From contig CALWZK010000008.1 in NCBI GenBank assembly GCA_944386015.1, forward strand, positions 1 through 54,038: 54,038 nt of DNA, given 5' to 3'. Of the stretch, positions 25,183 through 31,354 are shown piece after piece. Under the pieces are notes generated by a model. The model was not told the DNA's origin, did not search any database, and worked only from the letters and a program-made list of their open reading frames with translations. How positions within the stretch are numbered: position 1 is the stretch's first letter; each line of letters starts with the position of its first letter. The translations under genes and the position numbers were made by a program. This DNA is from an uncultured Faecalibacterium sp. (GTDB taxonomy: Bacteria > Bacillota > Clostridia > Oscillospirales > Ruminococcaceae).

Positions 25183-25211
25183 TTGACAGACCCCGCCCAA
25201 AGAGGTATAAT
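25183..25211 (+). promoter_or_regulatory. Perfect consensus sigma-70 promoter of a small RNA
   Basis: TTGACA (25183-25188), exactly 17 bases, TATAAT (25206-25211). It is divergent from the integrase and no coding sequence with a start site follows. Confidence 0.85.
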
Positions 25212-25217
25212 CACACT

Positions 25218-25300
25218 GTCCGACTGTGCGATGATCCCTTTGGGGGAGCCAGTTGCTCTTCCCGCTCACCTGTTCCAGCAGGTGGGCGGGATTTTTCTTT
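25218..25300 (+). ncRNA. Predicted small non-coding RNA of about 83 nt
   Basis: Starts at the expected distance from a perfect promoter and ends in an intrinsic terminator: CCCGC-CACCTG pairs with CAGGTG-GCGGG, followed by ATTTTTCTTTT. No ribosome binding site with a usable reading frame lies inside. It does not match an RNA family I recognise. A regulatory RNA of the lysogenic state is possible. Confidence 0.65.
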
Positions 25301-25354
25301 TGTGGTAAAATGGATCTACAAGACCTCTGCCCATGGTGCGCTTTTGGGGGAGGC

Positions 25355-25392
25355 GGCCTCCTCGGCGATATGCCGAGGGGGCCTTTTGTTTT
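25355..25392 (+). terminator. Second intrinsic terminator facing the ltp-like gene
   Basis: GGCCTCCTCGGC and GCCGAGGGGGCC pair around GATAT, then TTTTGTTTTT. An extended -10 like sequence (TGGTAAAAT) at about 25303-25310 could start a second short transcript ending here; otherwise it is a back-up for the small RNA terminator. Confidence 0.75.
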
Positions 25393-26084
25393 TATCCCAG
25401 ATTGGCGATGGCATAGTCCGCCTCGCTCTCGGTGAATTGCTCGCCGTACTCAGAGACCAGTTGGTCCCAGATGGCAGAGGGGGACATATCCATGTTTTCC
25501 TGGTAGCTGCGGGCCGTTTCCAGGGCGTTCTGGTTCCAGTCGGCCTGGACGTGATCCACGGCATACTGGGCCTCGCTCTCGGTGAACTGTTCGCCGTACT
25601 CCGAGATCAGCTGGTCATAAATGCCGGCCTTGGACATGTGCATCTGATCGCTGTAGTTCTGGGCCGTCTGCAGGGCGTTTTCATTCCAGTCGGCCTCCAT
25701 GTTGTCGATGGCATACTGGGCAGCCTCCGGGCTGAACTGTTCGCCATATTCCGAGGTCAGCTGGTCATAGATGCCGGCTTTGGACATGTGCATCAGCTCG
25801 CTGTAGGTTTCTGCGCTGGCCAGGGCCGAGCGGTATTCGGTGGGAACGCTGTCATCCACCGGGGCTTCCGCCTCGGAAGAAGGGACAGTCTCGGCCGGAT
25901 CACTGGCATCCTCCGCAGAAGATACCGCCGCCGAGGACACGGGGACCGAAGAAGCTGCCGCCTGCTCTCCGCCGCTGTTGCCGAGTGTGGAGCCGATGGC
26001 TGCCAGAACCAGGACCACCACCAGAATGGGCAGGCATCCTGTTTTTTTCTTCCCGTTGGGGGTCTGCTTGTCTCCAGATTTCAT
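25392..26084 (-). CDS. Ltp-like repeat protein, probable superinfection exclusion
   Basis: 230 residues: a cytoplasmic Lys-rich start, one membrane span (about 17-34), a Ser/Ala/Glu-rich linker (38-82), and three repeats of 50 residues (85-134, 135-184, 185-230) built on MSKAGIYDQL, SEYGEQF and AQYAIDN. The repeats match the host cell surface-exposed lipoprotein (Ltp) family, in which a streptococcal phage member blocks DNA entry of other phages. Here the anchor is a membrane span rather than a lipobox. Its place beside the repressor fits expression in the lysogen. AGGAGG lies upstream. Confidence 0.8.
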   Translation of the reverse strand: MKSGDKQTPNGKKKTGCLPILVVVLVLAAIGSTLGNSGGEQAAASSVPVSSAAVSSAEDASDPAETVPSSEAEAPVDDSVPTEYRSALASAETYSELMHMSKAGIYDQLTSEYGEQFSPEAAQYAIDNMEADWNENALQTAQNYSDQMHMSKAGIYDQLISEYGEQFTESEAQYAVDHVQADWNQNALETARSYQENMDMSPSAIWDQLVSEYGEQFTESEADYAIANLG

Positions 26085-26105
26085 GATTGATTCCTCCTCA
26101 AATTT

Positions 26106-26717
26106 CTAAAACCAATGGGTAAAGCCGACGGCTTTGCCCTCGATCCGAATGTTTTCCAGCTCGGGGCCGCTGTAGGTTTTGGGCCGGTAGCTGGAGTTTG
26201 CGGGCATCAGGGTCAGGCTCTGCCCGTCGTAGTAGACCCGCTTCAGGGTGGCCTCCCCGCCGATACGGACGGCCGCAATCTCTCCGTCCTCGACTTCGGG
26301 CTGGATGCGTATATACACCACATCGTTGTCCTGGATGCCGGCATCCACCATGCTGTCCCCGTGGCACCGCAGGCAGAAATCGCAGTGGACGGTTTCGGGC
26401 ACGTCCACATAGTCCGCAACATTCTGCTCTGCCGTGATGGGCTCACCGCAGGCGATGTCGCCGATCAGGGGGCGCTTCACCATCCGGGGCAGGGGCTCAA
26501 AGCCTGGGGGGACTGGACGGCTTTCGTTTCCTGTCATGATAAATTCAGGGCTGGTATGGAGAGCCTTGGCATAAGCCGCGATGCGATCCCTTCGCATATT
26601 TGCAATAGAGCCGCTTTCCCAACGGGATACGGTGCCCTCAGACACGCCGACTTGTTCAGCAATTTCCTTTTGTGTGAGCCCAAGTTCGTTTCTTCGAGCT
26701 GCCAAATAGTTCGCCAT
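26106..26717 (-). CDS. CI-like phage repressor with S24 self-cleavage domain
   Basis: Maintains lysogeny. 203 residues: an HTH domain (about 4-60; TQKEIAEQVGVSEGTVSRWE) and a LexA/CI peptidase domain with Ser122 (HGDSMVDAGI) and Lys159 (GEATLKRV). The probable cleavage bond is Cys90-Gly91 in GDIACGEPI, as in repressors that cut at Cys-Gly instead of Ala-Gly. Start at 26717 after AAGGTGG. Divergent from the next gene, with operators between. Confidence 0.92.
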   Translation of the reverse strand: MANYLAARRNELGLTQKEIAEQVGVSEGTVSRWESGSIANMRRDRIAAYAKALHTSPEFIMTGNESRPVPPGFEPLPRMVKRPLIGDIACGEPITAEQNVADYVDVPETVHCDFCLRCHGDSMVDAGIQDNDVVYIRIQPEVEDGEIAAVRIGGEATLKRVYYDGQSLTLMPANSSYRPKTYSGPELENIRIEGKAVGFTHWF

Positions 26718-26741
26718 AGATGACACCACCTTACAAAAATG

Positions 26742-26770
26742 ATTATACTCCATATATTGCAAAAACGCAA
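26742..26770 (-). promoter_or_regulatory. Repressor promoter with operator O1
   Basis: On the minus strand TTGCGT (26765-26770), 17 bases, TATAAT (26742-26747). The palindrome TTGC-AAAAAC-GCAA (26757-26770) covers the -35 box. Confidence 0.75.
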
Positions 26771-26798
26771 CAAAAAATATAAAAGTCATCAAAAAAAC

Positions 26799-26812
26799 TT
26801 GCGAAAACGCTT
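26799..26812. promoter_or_regulatory. Operator O2
   Basis: TTGC-GAAAAC-GCTT, a one-base-off version of the TTGC-N6-GCAA palindrome, touching the -35 box of the early promoter. Confidence 0.6.
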
Positions 26813-26839
26813 GACTTGCATTTATGCAAGATGTATAAT
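26811..26839 (+). promoter_or_regulatory. Early (lytic) promoter with operator O3
   Basis: TTGACT (26811-26816), 17-base spacer, TATAAT (26834-26839). The perfect operator TTGC-ATTTAT-GCAA (26816-26829) fills the spacer, so bound repressor would block polymerase. Confidence 0.82.
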
Positions 26840-26862
26840 GATTCCAGAAAGGAGGCGTTTGG

Positions 26863-27117
26863 ATGTTTGATAAGAATCGTTTCCAGGCAAAGTACATCGA
26901 GCACGGTCTGAGCGCGGTGGATGTTGCCAGAATTATGGGCATCAATCCTGCCACATTGTCCAGAAAAGTCAATGGAGAATCTGATTTCACGAGAAATGAG
27001 ATCCAGCTGTTCCGGGCGGAACTCGGCCTTAACGCAGAAGAAGTGGCAGATATTTTTTTAGTTGAAACTTGCGTTTATGCAAGATTTGAAAGGAGGGAAC
27101 GTGATGAAAGCCTGTAA
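26863..27117 (+). CDS. Small HTH regulator, Cro-like
   Basis: 84 residues, first gene of the early operon and divergent from the repressor. An HTH is visible at about 15-40 (SAVDVARIMGINPATLSRKV). By position it plays the Cro role; sequence alone does not prove this. AAAGGAGG stands upstream. The sequence coding its last dozen residues contains operator O4. Confidence 0.78.
   Translation: MFDKNRFQAKYIEHGLSAVDVARIMGINPATLSRKVNGESDFTRNEIQLFRAELGLNAEEVADIFLVETCVYARFERRERDESL
27069..27082. promoter_or_regulatory. Operator O4 inside the Cro-like gene
   Basis: TTGC-GTTTAT-GCAA, a perfect copy of the operator pattern, 240 bases downstream of O3, inside coding sequence and just before the ribosome binding site of the next gene. 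It may act as a transcription roadblock or support DNA looping. Confidence 0.6.
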
Positions 27118-27373
27118 AGAATTTAAGGATGCAGCCGTCCGGGAAAAGAAAGCGGACCTTGCTGATCGCACAGCCTGTGCAGTGATGCGGCTGCTTGTGG
27201 CTTACTGCAGCTGGATGGAATGCAGCATCAACAGCCGCAGCAAAACGAGCGGTGAAGTCATGTTTGAAATGGCAAATGCCCTCAGCGCCATGAGCAAGCT
27301 GCTGTCGGTCCTTGTCAGGATCGCAGCAAAAACAGAAGGGGCGGACACTGAGGATCAGTGCCAGCCCCTGTGA
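27104..27373 (+). CDS. Hypothetical early phage protein
   Basis: 89 residues, mostly helical by composition, no recognised domain. AGGAGGG six bases before the ATG decides the start. It overlaps the end of the Cro-like gene and is probably expressed from the same early promoter. Confidence 0.65.
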   Translation: MKACKEFKDAAVREKKADLADRTACAVMRLLVAYCSWMECSINSRSKTSGEVMFEMANALSAMSKLLSVLVRIAAKTEGADTEDQCQPL

Positions 27374-27376
27374 GCA

Positions 27377-27592
27377 TCAAAGCTTTTCCCATTCACCCAG
27401 ATCGGTAGGTTCGTCCGGGACGTTTAAATCATCCCATCGGTGGCAGCCGGTGTGATGGGTATAGACGTCATCCGCTGCGGCAACGGGGTCCATGTAACGG
27501 CCATAGCATTCACTGTCATGCCAGAGCTCGTACCTTCCATCACCGGCACGGCGGATCACAAACGGGCCAATGGGGGAGCGGTAAACCCACAT
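27377..27592 (-). CDS. Small minus-strand phage protein
   Basis: 71 residues with an aromatic, acidic composition (YELWHDSECYGRYMDP, then VAAADDVYTHHTGCHRWDDL). It resembles small conserved proteins of gut Firmicute phages, function unknown. AAAGGAGG precedes the ATG and a promoter is present at 27645-27673. It runs against the early operon and ends three bases from the stop of the preceding plus-strand gene. Confidence 0.7.
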   Translation of the reverse strand: MWVYRSPIGPFVIRRAGDGRYELWHDSECYGRYMDPVAAADDVYTHHTGCHRWDDLNVPDEPTDLGEWEKL

Positions 27593-27643
27593 AGAAGCAC
27601 CTCCTTTCCTGAGAGCCTCAGCTGCTGCAACAGCTGGCAATTT

Positions 27644-27687
27644 CAGTATAGGGAGGAACAAATCCAAAAGCAAGCGCCCCGGCGGGG
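27644..27687 (-). promoter_or_regulatory. Duplicated promoter module, copy 1
   Basis: On the minus strand TTGCTT (27668-27673), 17 bases, TATACT (27645-27650), with a GC-rich hairpin arm (GCCCCGGCGGGG) just upstream of the -35. The 44-base block recurs at 28247-28290 with one mismatch. It drives the minus-strand gene 27377-27592. Confidence 0.65.
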
Positions 27688-27712
27688 ATGCGATCTGGAA
27701 TGGAGGAACGTG

Positions 27713-27979
27713 ATGAAGGATTTCGAGGGCTGGCATACCAACAGGGCGGGAGAAAAGGAAGCAGTCCTGAAGCACTTCGGGTATGACTGGGAGTCCCTGC
27801 AAAAAGAAGGGCCCGTGGGCATTGGTCTTTGGCCCGCAGGCGAGGCAATGGAGCGGATCAAGGCGCTGCCTGACTTCATGGAGTTTGTGGACGGGACGAA
27901 AAAAGCCCGGGTCATATTTGAGTATGACCCAGACTTTCCGACGGCCCTGCTGATTACCCAGGCCGCCTTGAAGGAATGA
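27713..27979 (+). CDS. Hypothetical early phage protein
   Basis: 88 residues, acidic/aromatic (FGYDWESLQKEGPVGIGLW near the middle). No known domain. TGGAGG before the ATG sets the start. Its stop abuts the stop of the next minus-strand gene. Confidence 0.6.
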   Translation: MKDFEGWHTNRAGEKEAVLKHFGYDWESLQKEGPVGIGLWPAGEAMERIKALPDFMEFVDGTKKARVIFEYDPDFPTALLITQAALKE

Positions 27980-28186
27980 CTACCCGCCAAGGAACTCGCA
28001 GCGGCACCCGGCGGGGTAGCAGGGGGAAGACATAAAATCTTCCTTACGGTCCCACGCCACCTTCACGGCAACAAGGCCATGCACAGGTACTATCTGCTCG
28101 TAAGTATCCCAGGCAAGCTGGCTGATCTTCTGGCAAGCGTCAAAGCGAGCCTGCATGGGGAGTGTGTCAAGGTGGACAAGATACAT
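27980..28186 (-). CDS. Small minus-strand phage protein
   Basis: 68 residues (MYLVHLDTLPMQARFDACQK at the start), with three Cys near the C-terminus including CYPAGCRC. Not recognised. GAGGAGGG lies 13 bases before the ATG; the promoter module at 28247-28290 stands upstream. Confidence 0.6.
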   Translation of the reverse strand: MYLVHLDTLPMQARFDACQKISQLAWDTYEQIVPVHGLVAVKVAWDRKEDFMSSPCYPAGCRCEFLGG

Positions 28187-28246
28187 CTTCAAAAAACAAC
28201 CCTCCTCTCTGTATAGGGACTCGGCTGCGGCAACAGCCTGTGGCTC

Positions 28247-28290
28247 CAGTATAGGGAGGAACAAATCAAAAAGCAAGCGCCCCGGCGGGG
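28247..28290 (-). promoter_or_regulatory. Duplicated promoter module, copy 2
   Basis: TTGCTT (28271-28276), 17 bases, TATACT (28248-28253) on the minus strand; 43 of 44 bases match copy 1 at 27644-27687. In both transcripts a hairpin with a TTGC-containing loop follows the start (GGCTG...CAGCC here, CAGCTG...CAGCTG in copy 1). Confidence 0.65.
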
Positions 28291-28316
28291 CGCAATACAG
28301 AGAGGAGGCAGGAACC

Positions 28317-28595
28317 ATGGCAGCACTGGTCCACGGGACGTTCAACCAGATCCCGTTCTGGCGGCTGCGGGCGCGGTTCCGCGCCTGCGGCTACTACGAC
28401 GGAGAGGTGGCCGATGCGCTGGGCATCAGCAAAAACACCCTGTCAGCCCGGCTGCGGGGTGTGAGTGCCGGCGGATGGACCGAGAAGGAGATCTGCATGA
28501 TCTGCAGGATGATGGAGATCCCCCAGGAGGAGATCGGCTCCTACTTTTTCCCCTCCGTCCAGGCACATGGAGGGGAGGGCGAGTGCGTTGGATGA
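28317..28595 (+). CDS. Phage HTH protein
   Basis: 92 residues. A helix-turn-helix is suggested by YYDGEVADALGISKNTLSAR followed by LRG, and EICMICRMMEIPQEEIGSYF resembles the end of small phage regulators that measure HTH plus one helix. AGGAGG precedes the ATG. It could be a second early regulator. Confidence 0.65.
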   Translation: MAALVHGTFNQIPFWRLRARFRACGYYDGEVADALGISKNTLSARLRGVSAGGWTEKEICMICRMMEIPQEEIGSYFFPSVQAHGGEGECVG

Positions 28596-28749
28596 AAAAC
28601 AGTGCCGGCGGACCTTCTACCTGGACAGGCCCGAGTGCCGGGCCTGCGCGGGGTACAACACCGGCTGCCCGGATTTCCACCCATGGCAGGATGAAACGGT
28701 GGAAGAGCAGGGGAAAGGAGAACCGCATGAACATCTGGAGGACACTTGA
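28588..28749 (+). CDS. Small Cys-rich phage protein
   Basis: About 53 residues starting at a TTG eight bases after a GGAGGGGAGGG site; an in-frame ATG at 28567 is an alternative but lies before that site. Four Cys in CRRT...CRAC...TGC suggest a small metal-binding protein. Overlaps both neighbours. Confidence 0.5.
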   Translation: MDEKQCRRTFYLDRPECRACAGYNTGCPDFHPWQDETVEEQGKGEPHEHLEDT

Positions 28750-28987
28750 TTTAAGATCCAAGATTTCACGCCCGGAAGAAAGACGCCTGGCGGCCCTGTA
28801 TCTGGTGGATCGCAGATCGGGGCATGCAGAATACCGGATTGGCTGCTTGACCAGAAGGAGAGGTTCCAACACAAAGCTGTGGTGGGAGGACGCTTCTGGG
28901 GTTCAGGATCTGGCACGATCCCGCGACCGGTATGACATCCAATGGAGTTATGTGGATCCCTGTGACGGATCACACTGCGGCCCCTGA
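28727..28987 (+). CDS. Hypothetical phage protein
   Basis: 86 residues, basic first half (LRSKISRPEERRLAALYLVD), no recognised domain. AAAGGAG before the ATG. Confidence 0.55.
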   Translation: MNIWRTLDLRSKISRPEERRLAALYLVDRRSGHAEYRIGCLTRRRGSNTKLWWEDASGVQDLARSRDRYDIQWSYVDPCDGSHCGP

Positions 28988-28998
28988 GGCCGCTCTAA

Positions 28999-29046
28999 GG
29001 GGTGCCGCAGCAGGCTGCCAGCCGGTTCGAGCCCGGCGCACCCGGT
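28999..29046 (+). ncRNA. tRNA-like element 1
   Basis: GGGTGC (29000-29005) pairs with GCACCC (29038-29043). A 4-bp hairpin follows (GCAG, CAGG loop, CTGC; 29007-29018), then a canonical T-arm: GCCGG, TTCGAGC loop, CCGGC (29021-29037). No anticodon arm of normal size is present, so it is not a working tRNA. It looks like acceptor stem plus T-arm plus a stub. Confidence 0.55.
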
Positions 29047-29438
29047 CAGGTTTGCATGAGATGGCGGAACCTGTGGTGGCCGCGAAAAACGGCAGCGCTC
29101 AAACTCCGGCGCCGGCAAGGGCGTGAAAGCCGTCCTCGCTGCAGGATCGAAGGGGAGTGTTTCATACTTTGGCCCCCCGCCCGGCGGCATCCGGGCAGGC
29201 CGACCGCGGCCAACGCGGCAGGCGGGGGAGAGTCCCTCCGCCCCCTCTGTCTGGTGCGCCCTGGCAGAGGGCTCTATGTGGGCCGAGAGGCCCGGTGTGC
29301 TGCCGGGATTCCCTGTCCGACATCCCGGCGGCATGGGTACCAATACCACCCGGATCTGGAGCCGGGCAAGTTCCCCAGAGGCGGCCCGGCCCAAGGGCAC
29401 CCCCATCCATTCCGGTGCGCGGGGATGGGGGTTGGATG

Positions 29439-29483
29439 TGCGGCGGGTGGTCCCTTGCGCCGGTTCGATCCCGGCGGGCCGCA
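29439..29483 (+). ncRNA. tRNA-like element 2
   Basis: Same plan as element 1. TGCGGC (29439-29444) pairs with GCCGCA (29478-29483), a small hairpin GGG-TGGT-CCC follows (29445-29454), then a T-arm GCCGG, TTCGATC, CCGGC (29459-29475). It ends 25 bases before the next start codon, just upstream of that gene's ribosome binding site. Confidence 0.55.
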
Positions 29484-29507
29484 AATACGCGAAAGGAGTA
29501 CATACAG

Positions 29508-30212
29508 ATGGGATTTTCCCAGGAAATGTCTGAAACCAAGACCGCGGTGGCCCAGCTGGCTTCCTGGTGCCTGACGGTGGCCCTTCACCAGGAGTTCGGC
29601 ATCGGCGCCGGCCGGCTGGAACGTCTGGCCAAGGTGCTGCGGCGGATCCAGGAGGAAAATGTGGCCGCCGTCCTCGGCCAGGGCACAAAGGCAGCCGTCC
29701 GCCAGCGGGAAGGCTGGATCCAGGGCAAGGTGGAGATGGATTTCCCGGTGCCGCTGCTGCGGGCGCCCCGCACCCGCCGGGAAAAACAGCTGCGGATGGC
29801 GGGGGATGAAGCTGCGGCCACCGCCTGGCAGATCTACGCCGCCGGGGTCATCCAGGAGTTCAAGTTCGGCCCCGACCGGCTGGAACGGCTGCGGCAGGCT
29901 GGCCGGGACAACTACCGGCAGTTCAACCAGTGGGCGTCTGAGGACGGCCTGGAGGTGGCCATGGAGCGGCTGCGGCGGTGCGTCCATGCCGCCCTCCAGG
30001 AGGAGGTGCGGATCGTGGACGAGCGGTCCTCCCATTACCGGGAGGACGCCGCCGCCATGGAACAGGACCTGCGGGCCACCCAGGCGGTGGCCGAACGGAT
30101 CCGGGCCTCCAGAGTGCTGGCGGTGCCTGGCATTTCCCACACCGACGCCGAGAAGGGGGAGATCTTCGCCCGCTGCGCCGCCGAGACTGCCAACATCTGG
30201 CGGCACAGATAG
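29508..30212 (+). CDS. Hypothetical helical phage protein with internal duplication
   Basis: 234 residues, strongly helical. Two related segments, HQEFGIGAGRLERLAKVLRR and IQEFKFGPDRLERLRQAGR, suggest an internal repeat of about 80 residues. No known family recognised. AAAGGAG before the ATG. Confidence 0.7.
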   Translation: MGFSQEMSETKTAVAQLASWCLTVALHQEFGIGAGRLERLAKVLRRIQEENVAAVLGQGTKAAVRQREGWIQGKVEMDFPVPLLRAPRTRREKQLRMAGDEAAATAWQIYAAGVIQEFKFGPDRLERLRQAGRDNYRQFNQWASEDGLEVAMERLRRCVHAALQEEVRIVDERSSHYREDAAAMEQDLRATQAVAERIRASRVLAVPGISHTDAEKGEIFARCAAETANIWRHR

Positions 30213-30221
30213 GAGGGGCCC

Positions 30222-30302
30222 ATGGACTACCATTCCACCCGGCTGGACTGGCTGCTGGTGCTGGCCGCAGCGGCGGCCATGATTCTCTGTTTTTGCAGAT
30301 GA
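30222..30302 (+). CDS. 26-residue membrane microprotein
   Basis: ATG with AGGAGGGG seven bases upstream. The peptide has a short charged start (MDYHSTRLDW) and one hydrophobic span (LLVLAAAAAMILCF). It fits between two genes with the same translation-signal style. Confidence 0.5.
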   Translation: MDYHSTRLDWLLVLAAAAAMILCFCR

Positions 30303-30316
30303 AAGGAGGAGTTTGG

Positions 30317-30607
30317 ATGCGAAACAACAAAAAAACAGCCCGGCGGCTTTGGCTGGCCCGGGCGGGGCTGCTGGCTCTGCAGACCGGGTACCTGGCCCTG
30401 GAGGTGACAGTCTTCTGGATGCTGCTGGGGATCCCCCAGTATCCCATGTTCTGGCTGCTGTATGCGGTGGCAGCGATGGCCACCAGCCTGACGGGCATGG
30501 CCATGCTGCCGGTGATCCGGCGGTATGAGGACTGGCTCCGGCGGCTGGAAGATCGGCACCAGGCAGTGCCTGTGCCCTACATCCAGCGCCATCGCCGCGG
30601 CGCATGA
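30317..30607 (+). CDS. Small membrane protein
   Basis: 96 residues, basic N-terminus, two hydrophobic spans (about 12-35 and 40-65), basic C-terminal tail ending PYIQRHRRGA. Function unknown. GGAGG before the ATG. Confidence 0.65.
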   Translation: MRNNKKTARRLWLARAGLLALQTGYLALEVTVFWMLLGIPQYPMFWLLYAVAAMATSLTGMAMLPVIRRYEDWLRRLEDRHQAVPVPYIQRHRRGA

Positions 30608-30609
30608 AA

Positions 30610-30643
30610 ACAAAAAGGCCCCGCCCGATGAACAGGATCGGGC
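30610..30643 (-). terminator. Minus-strand terminator-like hairpin
   Basis: GCCCGAT and ATCGGGC pair (30623-30629 with 30637-30643); the T-tract (CCTTTTTGTTTT) is on the minus strand although neighbouring genes are on the plus strand. It may stop antisense transcription. Confidence 0.4.
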
Positions 30644-30702
30644 AGAGCCAAAGGTGAGCTGTTGGATGTACTCACCTTCAGTATACAGGAGGTGTTCCCA
30701 AA

Positions 30703-30987
30703 ATGCAAGGTAAACCGAGAATGAAAGCTAAAATCAACGCCGAACTGGATCCCGAAACAGGGGTGACGAAAGCCATTGTCATGGGTGACAATGTGGCCCT
30801 TTGCACCCTGGTGGGTGTAGTCCTGCAGCGTATCATCAACGAATGGTCTAAACGGAGCGGGAAGCCGTATGAGGCGGAGGGAAAGGCGCTTTGTATTGTG
30901 GCCGAGGCAATGGCTGCGGCAGATAAAGCCCAGTCCGTCAGGATGGACCTGTCCGCCTTTGGAGGTGAGTTCCGTGACCAAGGTTGA
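30703..30987 (+). CDS. Hypothetical phage protein
   Basis: 94 residues, mostly helical, no recognised domain (ELDPETGVTKAIVMGDNVAL near the start). AGGAGG lies upstream of the ATG. Overlaps the next gene. Confidence 0.6.
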   Translation: MQGKPRMKAKINAELDPETGVTKAIVMGDNVALCTLVGVVLQRIINEWSKRSGKPYEAEGKALCIVAEAMAAADKAQSVRMDLSAFGGEFRDQG

Positions 30988-31354
30988 AATCATCGCCCTG
31001 GCCGAGAAGTGGGAGGCAGCCGCCCAGCGGGCGGAGGCCCGCTACCAGGACAGCGGGGCAGCCCGTCACCTGCGGGAAAAGGAGCAGGCCGAGGATCTGG
31101 CCGCCGCTCTGTGGATAGCCGCCGATGCTGCCGATGACCACCAGGCCCTGATCGGGCTGCGGGCGGCCCTGAACGGCCTGGCTGCCAAGGCCCACGCTGC
31201 CCTGGATGCTCTCCCGGCGGCGGATCGGGCCGATGACCGGACCATCCTCACCGACCTGGCCCGCAGCATCATCTCGGATGCACGGGTGTATGGGGTGGAC
31301 AGCGTCCTGGCGCCGTCGAAGAGGCGGCCGAAAGGGGAGACCACAGATGGATGA
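30974..31354 (+). CDS. Hypothetical helical phage protein
   Basis: 126 residues, Ala-rich and helical, probably coiled coil. GTG start after GGAGGTGAG. No known family. Overlaps both neighbours. Confidence 0.6.
   Translation: MTKVEIIALAEKWEAAAQRAEARYQDSGAARHLREKEQAEDLAAALWIAADAADDHQALIGLRAALNGLAAKAHAALDALPAADRADDRTILTDLARSIISDARVYGVDSVLAPSKRRPKGETTDG

Larger units (their letters stand above)
28988..29507 (+). other. Structured non-coding region of about 520 bases
   Basis: No reading frame here has a ribosome binding site or protein-like composition. Besides the two tRNA-like elements it holds strong hairpins: GCCCGG/CCGGGC at 29179-29196 and GCCGGGAT/ATCCCGGC at 29302-29329. It lies between two plus-strand genes, so it is probably transcribed, as a long leader or stand-alone RNA. 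Confidence 0.6.

Noticed and set aside
27644-28290. CRISPR-like repeat pair
   Set aside because: Only two copies, 600 bases apart, each containing a promoter; no spacer-repeat periodicity and no cas genes.
28999-29483. tmRNA or ordinary tRNA genes
   Set aside because: No anticodon arm, no tag reading frame between the pieces and no encoded CCA; only acceptor, stub and T-arm are present.
28948-29688. Minus- and plus-strand frames across the structured region
   Set aside because: The predicted peptides contain stretches like AGLEPA and AGIEPA that arise from translating T-arms; no start signals and low-complexity composition.
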